A stretch of 64,000 nucleotides of DNA from Galaxea fascicularis (taxonomy: Eukaryota; Cnidaria; Anthozoa; Scleractinia; Euphylliidae). The DNA is taken from assembly GCA_948470475.1 (NCBI GenBank), contig OX419347.1, positions 3,139,572 to 3,203,571 of the forward strand. The letters run 5' to 3'. Below, piece after piece: positions 48,901 through 58,850 of the stretch. Within the stretch, counting starts at the first letter, position 1, and each line of letters starts with the position of its first letter. The notes beneath the pieces were generated by a model that did not search any database, had not been told where the DNA came from, and worked only from the letters and a program-made list of their open reading frames with translations. The translations under genes were made by a program, and so were the position numbers.

Positions 48901-51900
48901 TGAGTGAGCTTGCTTCACTGTGCATCTGTTTTGGGCGAATTTGCATATGGACGAGGTAGCCTTTGTGATCCGCATTTGTATACGTTAAGAGACCATTACG
49001 TCACACCAACCCTAAATGAGAGATCAAAAGTAGAGGCATTGTTAGTTACTGTTATACTGCACGTTTTATCTATCACACTTCTTTTTTATCACATGCACCG
49101 GTGACACTTTACTCATCCTTGTTAACTGATGTTCAGATTACTTACGTAACTTTGCGCTTAACCAAACATTCTTGGTGGTCTTAAGAACCAAACTGCCCAA
49201 CTGTATTTTCACAGCGCAACTGTTTTAAAAGTTGTCAAAACGTTGAAATTGTTCGTTGCTCCAATTTTTGGCTTACTGATTTGGGCTATTGAAGTATGAC
49301 ACGAAGTGACTTCGTATTGTTTTGGATTTTGACCTGGCTTGACAAGTTTGGATTCGGGTTAAAGTTGTCGCCTTTTTTTTTTTTCAGCCCGAAATCAATA
49401 CGCAGGACAGTTCTGAGGAAGAAAGTGAAGAGGACGATGGTGTTCCAGAATGGCGTAAAGTAGAGGAGAAAAGAAGACAACAAGAACAAGCAGAAGTTGA
49501 ACGGGCAAAGTTGGAGGAACAGAGGCGAAGAGAAAGAGAGGCCAGTGAATCGGATGAGGAAGACAGCGATTCAGATGACGATGAATTTGAAGCCAAAGTA
49601 CGCACGAAAGAGATTCGTAAAATCAATCCCAACTTATTGTTTCAGTTTATGGGTGAACCAAGCGAGAAGGAAAATCCTCCAAGTCCAAAGAAACAAGAAA
49701 AAGAACCAATCGAAATTCAGCAAGCGCCTGCGGAAGATACTTCATCCAGTGACAACAGCGATGCAGAAGACAAAAACGAAAAGATTCCAGATGGCGAAGA
49801 GGACGAATTTGAAATTAAAGTAAAGAGTGGACAAGTCAGGAAGTTGGTCCTTAGCAATAGTCCTTTCGCGCAGACGACAACCAGTGAAGAACCTCGAGTA
49901 ATGCAAAGACGCCCAGAAGCAAAACAGAAAGTCCCAGAACCAATTGTGCAAGAAGAAGCGTTTTTTCAAGTCGTTGATGACAAAGTTGTGGAGTCCGAAC
50001 CCGATATCATGTTCCAAGAACCGCGAGAAGATGACGTGTACGAAGAGAAGGTAAAGTCGAGGCTTGTAAAGAGATTGAGCCAAGATCAGTTTGGTTTCCT
50101 TCGAAAGCAAGAAGAAGAAGAGAGGAGAAAGGCCCAAGAAGAGGAACGACGAAGAGCTGAGCGCGAAGAACGCGAAAAACTTAGAAAGGAGGAGGAACGT
50201 AGAAGGCGAATGGAAGCCCAAGCTCGAGCCCAAGAAGAAGAAAGGCTTCGTAAAGAAGAGGAGGTGCGGAGGAGGGAAGAAGAGGAAAGAACTCGAAAGG
50301 AAGAGGAGAGGAGGCGGAAGACTGAGGAAGCGGAAAGGCTAAGACAAGAAGAGGAAGAAAGGTTACGCCGCGAACAGGAAGAGGAAAAGATGCGACTGGA
50401 AGAGATGCGCAGACAGAAACAAGAAGCCAAGAAGAAATTCGAGTCTGGTGTATTTGACGACGTTGCTGTTAACCACACAGAGAAGGACATCTATAGTGTT
50501 GGGCGGCTGGATTCAAATATGTTCTTGCAGTTTCAGAGCAGCGCCCCTGAAGAACCAAAGCTCAAATCAAAGTCAAGAGATAAGGAGAAGTTTGTAGAAG
50601 AAAAGAAGGTAACAGAGCCTGAAGCTGAAACTGTAGTGATGACTTCGGTTGATGTGATTGAAAGCAGTCCCTATGATGAACGTTTTGACTTGGGTCCATC
50701 CGAAGACTTAGAGTACGAAGAAAAACGCAAAAGCGTGGGTAAACTTGACAAGGACTGGTACACCAAGCAGCAACTGATACAAGCAGAAGAGCAAAGCCGG
50801 CGAGCTAGAGAATTAGAAGAACAAAGGTTGAGAGAGGAGAAAAATGAGATGTTGAGGATTAGACAAGAGAGCTCGAAACAGTTGGATGTTGAAGAACCTG
50901 ACACTGGAACACGCGATTCCGAGAAAAAAGGAAACAAGCTTAGTGTAGACAAGCTAAGTCGCTTTGAAAAAGACGCGAAAGAAAAACCTAAGGAATCAAG
51001 GAAAAAGAAAGACAAATCTAGCAAAGTACAAAAGAGAGAGGAAGTTCAAGCAGCTCCTATCGGTTATGATGATTCTCGCCAAATAGAAAAGAGAAAATCT
51101 GTGACTTCTGAAGATGGAAGTATTGTCATTCTTGCACGGGACGATGACAAAACGGCTCAACAGAAAATGCGTTTGCAAAGAGAACGAGAAGAGTCAGATC
51201 TGCTTCGCCTCGAAGAAGAAAGAAGACGTTTGGCTTCACAGGAGGAGAGTTACGCCGCCGATGACGTGTACATCGAGAAACCCAACTTTGTTGGAAAGCT
51301 AAACCGGCAACAGTTCTCCATGTTTCAACAAGAAGCACCAGCTGGACCTAATTTGAAAACACGCAAGCAAGCACCGCAGAAGGTCGAAGAAGTGATCAGT
51401 GTGAAGAGCCAGGAGGGCGTCGAAAGTTCTGCAGTCGATGTTGGTCCTTCTGGAACACAGGAGGACGCAGAATATGAGCAGAGGATCAACAAGGCCAAGA
51501 GCCTTGATGTAGGTAAGTTCATGAGCTCGAGGTCGCAAGAGGCTATTGAAAGAGAACAGCGCACAAAAACGGTAGCAAAAGAGAGAGTCCGCCAGGAGCA
51601 GGAAGAACTGGCCACGTTGAAAGCCGAGGAGAAGAAGCGGAGGAAGAGGGATTCAGAGCTACTAGATGACGACTACTTAGACGAAAGCGCTAGTGTCCAG
51701 CAGAAATCAGTCCCCATTAAAGAGACCGACGCAGAAAGGTCCAAAGAATATGAGTTCGACAAAAAAGTGAGTGTTGGTCGTCTCCCACAGGAGCTTCGTT
51801 CAACTTTCGAAGGCGATTCAAGCAGAGCAGATAGCTCTCCTCGAAAGTCTGGTAAAAGCAAAGGTTCGAAGAGCTCTCTTAGTTCTTCGAACGACAGCCT

Positions 51901-53728
51901 GTCATACCCATCTCATGACGCAGACATGAATGGTAGTTTCAGTCCGAGGGAGGAAGAATCAGCGAAGAGGAAATCCATCGACAGGTATGTGTAGCTACAA
52001 CCTAAGGCAAAATTGTGGCAATGGATTATTCGGAGCTAGAAATGTTTCCTCCTTTGAAAAACGATAAGACATTTCCAACTCGGAATTTTTGTTTGGTTTT
52101 AGGAACTGTAACTACTGAAGCATGATTGTCTAGCTGAATGTAATCCTGGGAAGGAGTGTTTGAGATGAACTGACACTGATGATGACTTGCGCTCAAGTTA
52201 TCGAAACTACGGTTGATGTCATCACAAACAGTCCCTTCTTTGGAGTACACTCAGCTTGGCAACTATGCTTCACGCGCGTTATGGCGTAAGTCGGTTAAAC
52301 CACTTAATAGTTTTTAGAAATCGTTCCTTGTCGTGTGGAATTTTTCTGCGTTGTGGTAACAATAAAAAAACTTGGATTGTCACAGAGGGAAAAACTACGT
52401 GAAAATCAACGCCTCTAATTAAATCGCAATGCCAGACATATGTACCAAGGCGCGAGATCTGAATTGAAGTCTTCTTTTTGCAGGGACGATTCAATCAGAG
52501 ACGCACAACTCGGAGACAGACCAATCGACGTACGTATGAGAGTTAATTGTACTGATTACATTTCAAGACAAAAAAAAACTGTGTAACATCTTTCCCCTTT
52601 CCCTGGCTCTCACTTGGTGTATCGGATACAGATGACATAAAACAAAAGAACAAACACATGAAACAATACCTCATAACCCCTAAGGCATTGATAGAAAATA
52701 ATAACTTCTTTTATTTTACGTCATGTGTGTCCGGTTCCCTCCGGTGCACGAAGTAAGACCCCTTTCCCCTCCCTAAATGTCGTGTTTACATCACGGATGT
52801 GCAAAGCAAACGTTGGGACTTAAATTGGGAGAGTGGAGTGTGTGTGTGTGTGTGGGGGGGGGGGGAGGTGGTGGTTAAACAGGGAAGCGGAACATCTAGG
52901 TATTGTCCTGGCATGCTGTGACCTGTACATTGGGGAGCTTTGGCGTGGTGTTACAGCAGACAAATTTAGCGTGGAGTGTAGATAACTTGTGACTTGGACT
53001 AGCTTGTGGGTGGACTAGCTCGAATGGTTCGTATGTTCCCTTCTAGTCCTTTCCCACTGCAATAATTTATCTTTTACTAACGTATAGTTAATTGTCTCTT
53101 TATGTAATGTAGTTACTATGTTTTAACTAATGCAGTGAAAATGGAATAAATAAAATAAAATAAAATAAGTTTCAAAACGCCACTACGTCACTATGCAGTT
53201 AGTTTAGGTCGAAATCGTCCATTGACTGAAATCTTAACGTTGTAAACGGTCAAGGTTTTCGCTGTCCTTCATTTTGGTTTATAAAACGTTTAAATCCAAC
53301 CCGGCTCTGCTGCGGTATTTACGCGAGACTGGAGAAATGCTATGTAGGTGAAAACGGGCAAGCACCGTCGAAGCATTATGATTCGCTTGTCGGTGTGTGC
53401 GGAGATTTTGTGCTTCCATGAGAACTGTACACTTTTCTGTGTCTTACAAATACATCTATGTAATTTGTGTTTTAAGTCTTGGACTCCTGAGGAAAAGCCA
53501 GTTCCAAAGAAACTCCACACGAGCATGCTTGCTGCCTTTCAAAAAAGCGACCGCGAACCTGAAGTTAAGCTACGCCGCGCAAAGAGTGAAAAACAAGTCA
53601 GACCAAAGAGCGTTGGAAATGTGGATCTCTTAAGATGGCAAGATGATGCAAGCATTCGCTCATCCTCAGCCACATCGAAGAAGGGGAAAACTGGGAAACA
53701 GTCAAGGCCAAAGAGCATTGCCTTCTAG
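37550..53728 (+). CDS. Giant charged helical repeat protein, probably cytoskeletal (11 exons, unrecognised family)
   Basis: Exons: 37550-38814, 39284-39604, 40532-40912, 43170-43513, 44648-44678, 45461-45828, 46287-46317, 48023-48655, 49388-51984, 52484-52529, 53477-53728 (stop). All have GT-AG sites and compatible phases, giving about 2,090 aa, or 2,188 with the exon at 32527. There is no signal peptide or membrane segment. Long E/K/R helices occur in the first and ninth exons. Between them are at least a dozen copies of a short element: an acidic lead ending D-x-Y/F-E, a basic stretch, G-K-L or R-K-I, then x4-F-x2-F-Q (for example FVGKLNRQQFSMFQQEAP, IYSVGRLDSNMFLQFQ, EIRKINPNLLFQFM). A relative with a W lead is WENAGNFQPGRL and WEAAGHFQPKKL. 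The composition fits an actin- or filament-associated scaffold, but this is inference. Introns hold SINEs and palindromic elements. The start codon depends on the upstream exon. Confidence 0.85.
39822..40216 (+). mobile_element. tRNA-derived SINE, plus orientation, intron 2 of the giant gene
   Basis: The head reads like a tRNA, with TTGGCTCAGTTGGTAGAGTG as A box context and GGGTTCAATCC as B box. A ~300-bp unrelated body follows, ending in a (CATTAC)n tail near 40200-40216. This is the standard structure of a SINE transcribed by RNA polymerase III and mobilised by a LINE. It is not a functional tRNA. Confidence 0.85.
41045..41235. repeat. Diverged copies of the ~105-bp dispersed repeat
   Basis: GGAAAGCACTGCTCAGTAGC followed by TTTCATTTGA, then a second weaker unit with GAAAAGTACACTCAGTTA and TCACAGTTTAGAACTTCATT. 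Located in intron 3 of the giant gene. Confidence 0.65.
42224..42471. mobile_element. Palindromic element rich in GTTCAACAT motifs
   Basis: Left terminus TAAGCTAGTGACACAGGGTT pairs with the right terminus ending ACCGTGTGTCACCGGCTTA. The interior repeats TTCAACAT / ATGTTGAA in both orientations many times. ~248 bp, non-coding, intron 3 of the giant gene. Confidence 0.85.
43170..44678 (+). CDS. Exon pair 4+5 of the giant gene (W-module and 31-nt microexon)
   Basis: Exon 43170-43513 encodes an acidic lead, EQRWENAGNFQPGRL and an FHSLSESAP end, and finishes in phase 2. It is followed by the 31-base exon 44648-44678 (RKTPTKPSSIE), which returns to phase 0. The next pair (45461-45828 and 46287-46317) has the same architecture and the same microexon length and phases, so the pair looks duplicated. 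Confidence 0.8.
44820..45090. repeat. Probable dispersed repeat fragment
   Basis: Contains AGGATGGATGCTTGTCCATC followed by ACAGGACACCC, a motif style seen in 3' regions of invertebrate retroelements, preceded by a CCCGGG-centred palindrome. The 87-codon frame across it has no splice or family support. Confidence 0.35.
45148..45418 (-). mobile_element. tRNA-derived SINE, minus orientation, intron 5 of the giant gene
   Basis: On the minus strand the head near 45418-45340 reads CCGAGTGGTTTAGGGCGC (A box) and GGGTTCAAATCCC (B box). A body follows, ending in an ATTTATTTATTTA tail near 45170-45150. This is a different head and body from the SINE at 39.8 kb, so a second family. Confidence 0.8.
45461..46317 (+). 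CDS. Exon pair 6+7 of the giant gene (W-module and 31-nt microexon)
   Basis: Exon 45461-45828 opens with an acidic/serine run, then EEKQWEAAGHFQPKKL, ALMASFQQAPVEDAG and a proline/lysine tail, ending in phase 2. The 31-base exon 46287-46317 (NPVNEVKTETE) restores phase 0. It mirrors the preceding exon pair in order, phase and microexon length. Confidence 0.8.
48023..48655 (+). CDS. Exon 8 of the giant gene (two repeat modules)
   Basis: A 211-codon phase 0-0 exon. It starts with an acidic lead and DIPGWRKVEEQRRQQE, then a short E/R helix, then module DEFEAKVRTKEIRRINQNLL ending QFM. A second module is DEYEERVKSRQIGKLKF ending FLQ. The beginning of the next exon repeats the GWRKVEE lead and first module almost word for word (VPEWRKVEEKRRQQE, EFEAKVRTKEIRKINPNLL), so the two exons share an ancestor. 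Confidence 0.85.
49388..51984 (+). CDS. Large exon 9 of the giant gene (eight modules and a ~115-aa E/R helix)
   Basis: 865 codons plus two bases, phase 0 in and 2 out (GACAG|GTATGT). Modules lie near 49580, 49800, 50030, 50480, 50707, 51260, 51470 and 51745. Most are preceded by a V-x-x-V-E-S-x-P or acidic lead. Between the third and fourth, about 50100-50445 encodes an almost uninterrupted E/R/K/Q helix (for example EEERRKAQEEERRRAERE), resembling stable single alpha helices of caldesmon or myosin VI. The end is serine-rich. Reading frame usage and module conservation both support coding on the plus strand. Confidence 0.88.
52840..52865. repeat. (TG)n/(G)n simple repeat
   Basis: Alternating TG run passing directly into a G run in intron 10 of the giant gene. 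Confidence 0.75.
53120..53168 (+). repeat. (AAATA)n tail, possible retroposon 3' end
   Basis: GGAATAAATAAAATAAAATA ends an otherwise unremarkable segment in intron 10 of the giant gene. It is like the A-rich tail of a LINE or SINE insertion in plus orientation. The body upstream was not recognised. Confidence 0.4.
53477..53728 (+). CDS. Terminal exon of the giant gene
   Basis: Acceptor TTTTAAG at 53471-53476, phase 0, 83 codons and a TAG. It starts SWTPEEKPVPKKLHTSMLAA then FQKSD, a last W-type module, and ends in a basic tail with two related pieces, QVRPKSVGNVDLL and QSRPKSIAF. The acceptor has a weak pyrimidine tract, but the module match across species-typical spacing and the exact phase make the exon convincing. 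Confidence 0.8.
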   Translation, partial: SWTPEEKPVPKKLHTSMLAAFQKSDREPEVKLRRAKSEKQVRPKSVGNVDLLRWQDDASIRSSSATSKKGKTGKQSRPKSIAF

Positions 53729-56700
53729 GATGTATATACGTATGTTTTCCAGGAAAAATACTTAGTGTGTAAAATAGACTTCATAGTGTAGAGAATCACG
53801 ATTTATATGGTTGGCCATGTCTAAAAAATCTCTCTCGCAAAGAAACGGAAATGGAGCTAGAAGTAGTTATTTTTTTTCAAATTTTGCATTCCGTCGACTT
53901 GGTTACATAAATATAGTATAAAGTGAATAGCTCACCAGTAGTTTTTCTGTGGAACATTGCACACCTAAAGGACTTGATAAACTACGATCGAGACCTTAGG
54001 CCAGGCCATATGGAAAACTAGGTTCGCCGCAAGTTAGCGTAAAGTTAGCATATTTTGGCACGCCCATAACAAATCTGTTGCGTTTTCAAGATGTTTGAGC
54101 CATCGTCGACGTATCCAAAAAAGAAAACACGTTGAGATATAGCTGCCCTAAGATTTATAGAATGTTATCATTATTCAAAATTTGGGTAACATTTGAATTA
54201 TAATCAGTGCACAGAATTCGCATAAAAATCTCGCAAAACCCAGAACTATTACACTAATCGTAAAGTGAAGTGTGGCTTTCGTAAATGTTTTTCTACAATT
54301 TTAGAACAGAAAAGTGTGATGTAGTTATGGTGATGTTCATTGTATAGTACAATCATCAAATAATTTGAAAAGAAGCCGTTAGCTCTCCTATTGGATAAAT
54401 TTTAGAGGTCTTCTTGCCGAAATTTCAAAAACCCCGCTATAAAATTCATCCGCAACCTTACGTCCGTCGCGGACAGCAATCACGAATAAAATTTAAGTTC
54501 ATTGTGGTGGAATACCTTCAAATTGCCATTAAAAGCGTTGACGTTTTTTTACCCTTTCAAATGCGACCTACTTTGAGCTACAATCGGCGACATAATTAGT
54601 TGACATATTGTGTTTCTATAGTAGTTTTAGTGCACCAAATGACACCACTCTTTTTATCGCGCAATAAACTGAAAAAGACCCCGCTTCCCCATCCAATGTT
54701 GCTTGTTTGTACCTCGAGATCACAGAATTACCGCACAACATTGTTTGGGGGAGGGGGACAGACAGGACAAGCGAGGGGGGCAAAAAGGGAGCACCTTGAC
54801 GAAATAGGGAGTTAAAAAGGTAAATGTGTCAACAATTTTGGCCCCGATTGTAGACGTGTTTGTGCAGGCATTGAGTTTTTGTCTATGGGGGTGCTGAGTA
54901 ATTACCATGCACACGGTTAATAATTAGACAGTAATGGTTTTCTCTACATTAAAATGGGACAGTCATAAATGACAACCCATTTTCTTTGCATTGTTGACAG
55001 CTGAATACAAGAGACACACCGGTGCCTAAAACCAACCTCTGGTAAAACCAAAGCCAACCGAGGCCTGTTCTACAGACGTTTTCCGGCGTAGGGCCCTGGT
55101 GGCATGCTATCGGGTTCTAGACGCCGGTTACACGTTTGCCACAGTATTAGGCGCTTGTTGCAGTCTTCTGCTTTTAGTTCCTAGTACTGAGTCGGCCGCG
55201 CGTTTGCCGTGGTTCATCGCTTCGATCTACTTCATTATTCTAATGCCAACCCCGGTTGGGCAGTTGTGTTTTTGTGTCTTCAAAGATTGGTGAGATTCAT
55301 AGCTTTCGTCTGATTGGGCAAAGCCCACTTGAAACACTCTGGACAATAGATACCGCATTATCGATGTAATTTTTCCATTTCGCACAAAATGAAGTCATAG
55401 TTTCAAATTAAAGTTTGCAGAAATGAGCCATTGTACTTATAAAATCGTTTCGGTAGCTCTTTTGTTTTCCGCAGTGATTGTAAGACCAGGTTGGATTTTG
55501 GAACAGGAATATTATATAATAATATATTTCCAGTTGCCTTGTTGACAGTTTAAATCAAATTGGGAATGTCCGTAACTCAAGGAATATCTAACCTCAAATA
55601 GAGGGTAAGGAAAAAACTTTTCTCCAGCATTAAAAATTTTGTAGGACTTGTCTGTAATATAAGTCGAATTGCAATTTTGAATTAAATAAACAATTTAGTG
55701 AATCGTATCTGTGTTGTGTCTTGATAACGAAATGATAAAAGAAATTCGACAAAACGTTTGGAAAGGCCCTGTTCAAAGCTTTTGTTGCCAAATTCACGCA
55801 TGCACACACACAAACTTGTATTTGGCAACTTCAGTGTGTTAAAGAACTTCGAGTTGGTCAATATGATAATAATTAAAATATATTAATGACATTAAAAAGT
55901 TCTTGAAACTTCCGCTTTTTAAATTCCCTCATCACAAGTGTATTAGTACGTGAAAAAATTTCCACTTCACTCGGATTGAACGGTACACTGGTATGGAAAA
56001 AAATATATGTGAAAAGCGGTGTGGGCTGAGAGAAAAAGCTAGACTTAACCGTTTCTAGGTAACAGCATTTAAAACTTCGAGAAAAAATTAACTTTACGAA
56101 AAGTGTGGAAAGTAAGTTTCCGAGGACGAAATTCAAGATTTCATTAACTTTCTGTATGCGTGAGTCGGCTCGTGAATCAGTCGTGGCCACTATCAACGTC
56201 GCAGATAATATACCAAGCGCGAAAGGAAATTTCTTTCAATATTCAAGGACATAGCGAGCAATATATGAATGACCCCACACCTAATATCTCTTATGCACCG
56301 AGTAGTGTTTAGGTGCTGTACAAGTTGATTCTAACTCTTAGAGTGGAGAGAAAATTATAGGGCGCGATAATTCCAGTGAAATCCATCTAGGCGTATTCTC
56401 CTGTGGCGCTGTTCCTTTGCTGATTTGAGGACGATTTATCTTTATATCTGGAGGCCCCTAGCAGAGTAGGAAATAGTCACAATACATTCAGCACAGATAG
56501 TGAAGGGCAAGTCGCAGCTTGAATCCATAATCTAGAAATTTCTGCTTTAACAACATTGCAAAGCAAACAAAAAGCGATGACACCGACTTGAAAGGTAAGA
56601 TTTGTGACCCATTTACTAAGAGCCCAAATTTAACTCTCATCTCATTATAATTTCTGTGAGAAAATGACAATATGGTCGGGCAAAGATAATTTTTTTGCTG

Positions 56701-58539
56701 CCGACGTCTATAAAAACAACAACGTCTGAAAGTATATTATCACTGAATTAGTGCACAGGTACCAGGATTGTACCAGGAAAACTAACTTGTTTGAACAGGC
56801 CCTTATCAAGACATCGCTTCGAAAGATGCCGAGATGACTGCATAATAAACAGCATCACAGAAAAGCACTCACTTTAACGGCTACACTTAAAGCTTTCATT
56901 CGCTGACTCAAAACCTAGAACCAAAGGTCGATGTATGGAAGATCGCACGTTATTGAGACAAAGGCTTGTTTTTCGGTAACATCCCAAAATGTTGATGTAA
57001 GTTTATTTTGAAAAACGCAAACAGTGGAAACATTTGTGCTTTGATTGCAGTGACTGTGTGTGCGTTTGAAAGCTTGTGACTTCACTTCTGTCAACGTTTC
57101 TTGTAAATGCTTGGCTCACTTTTAATTGACCATAATTGAAAGGGATAAATCACACACAAAAAAACTCTGAACTCCACAGCATTACTCAGTATGGACATGA
57201 ACGAACTGTACGACCATCTAAAACAGTGTAAATAACAACTGACATCCCACCTCCGAACGATTAACAGCCCATTCACAGACAGTCGATTCACTTTTGACGC
57301 GTAAATAACGTTTACTATAGTTAGCTTTCACAATGTCAGTTTCGGTACCGCTGTAATCATCCAGAAACTGAGTACGTACACCGTGGGAAAAGTAAATACC
57401 ACGATTTAAAAGGTCGTATTGATTGTGGTTTCACACAACAGGGGCAATTAAGCCTTTGTCTTCAACACTGAATCATGATTACAAATCGTAAAGGAGAACT
57501 ACAAATTTGATCGAGGGGAAAGCGTTTAAAGGCATTCCACAGTTGGTCTCAAATATTAGTAATGGTTTGTCAGAAGTAAAATTGTTATTATGTTTTTTTT
57601 GTTTTTCGCGAGCTTCTTAACTTCAGACACGATATGATCAGTATAATATTGCACATTATGACTCGGAAATGTTTTAGAAAGCGGTACTTGAGTCGAAATG
57701 CCCAAGATTCAGAACATTCTAGCTGAACGAGTCACACTTGACTAACCCTTTTCAACCCGGCATTGTTTTCCTCCATTTAGAATCGTTTAGAATATTTAAT
57801 TTCAATTTATATAAGTACTATCACGACAATTCTAGACCACTTCAAAGTTGCATGTCTGACTTGGAGAGAGCTGATCTAAATATCGCTGCGTTTAGGCTGC
57901 GATTTTACGTTTTGAAATAAGGTGATGTGTAGGGGTTGTTTTGCAAGACGTAACTCGCTCCTGGACACAAGGTAATTCACTTAGTTCTACTCCAAAGGGT
58001 CTTCACAAAGCTTGCATGAGTCACTTAGTGTCAGATGAAGTTCGTCATTGTCGCTATCCAAACAAAATCCCGTCCCTGTTGCTGAGGTGATTTCAGTGTT
58101 GTAGTCTAATTCCTCATATTTAACTAAACTAGAGTACAAATTGTTCTCGCAATGAAACTCAGTACCCCTAAGAATGAAACGGTCTTGTTAATTCTGTTTA
58201 CAAGATCAATCGCAGCAAAGTCGACAGACAAGGAGATACAATATAAGCCGACAAAAGTTGTGGCGTCGGAATCACAAAAAAAGGTTACAATTACCTCTGA
58301 AATGACAAACTTAAACCGAACTTTTTTAACCTGAATCTTGGACGCGATAGCTAGACGTTTGTGAACATTAGTTTCGAGAGACATTAGTTCGACGTTCAGC
58401 CTTACTAGCGCCTTAACACGACGGTCACTTAAACATTCTTAAGTAAACTTACTAATATCAAAAACAAGTAACGCTAAATCAAGAAAGTCATAATTCCAAA
58501 TTTCACATTTCAACACATTAAGAAACATAGGGCACCAAA

Positions 58540-58850
58540 TAAAAGTACTACTGATAGGATTTCATCCAGAGACTCAAGAGTTATATTCACGTTGAATAGC
58601 ATAACAAACAGCACCGCAGGAAAGTACTGCTACGTAGCTTTCATTTGGATGACACTTTACGATTTGATCTACAGCCTCAAAAGTAAAGCCAGCTTGTACA
58701 GCATAATAAACAGCTCCACTGGAAAGTACTGCTCAGTAGCTTTCATTTGAATGGTCACACTTTAGGATTCCATCCACAGTCCCAAAACTAGAGCCAGCTT
58801 GTACAGCATAATAAACAGCACCAGACTTCCGAATTTCATCCACAGACTCG
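58540..58850. repeat. Tandem array of the ~105-bp dispersed repeat
   Basis: ACAGCATAATAAACAGC begins at 58699 and 58803 and a variant near 58596, giving a 103-104 bp period. Units carry GGAAAGTACTGCTCAGTAGC followed by TTTCATTTGAATGG, as in the array near 26.5 kb. The last unit is truncated. Confidence 0.85.

Noticed and set aside
50086..50490. 134-codon Ser/Arg/Leu-rich minus frame
   Set aside because: Antisense of the E/R helix; repetitive GAA/AGA codons make the opposite strand read as Ser/Leu.
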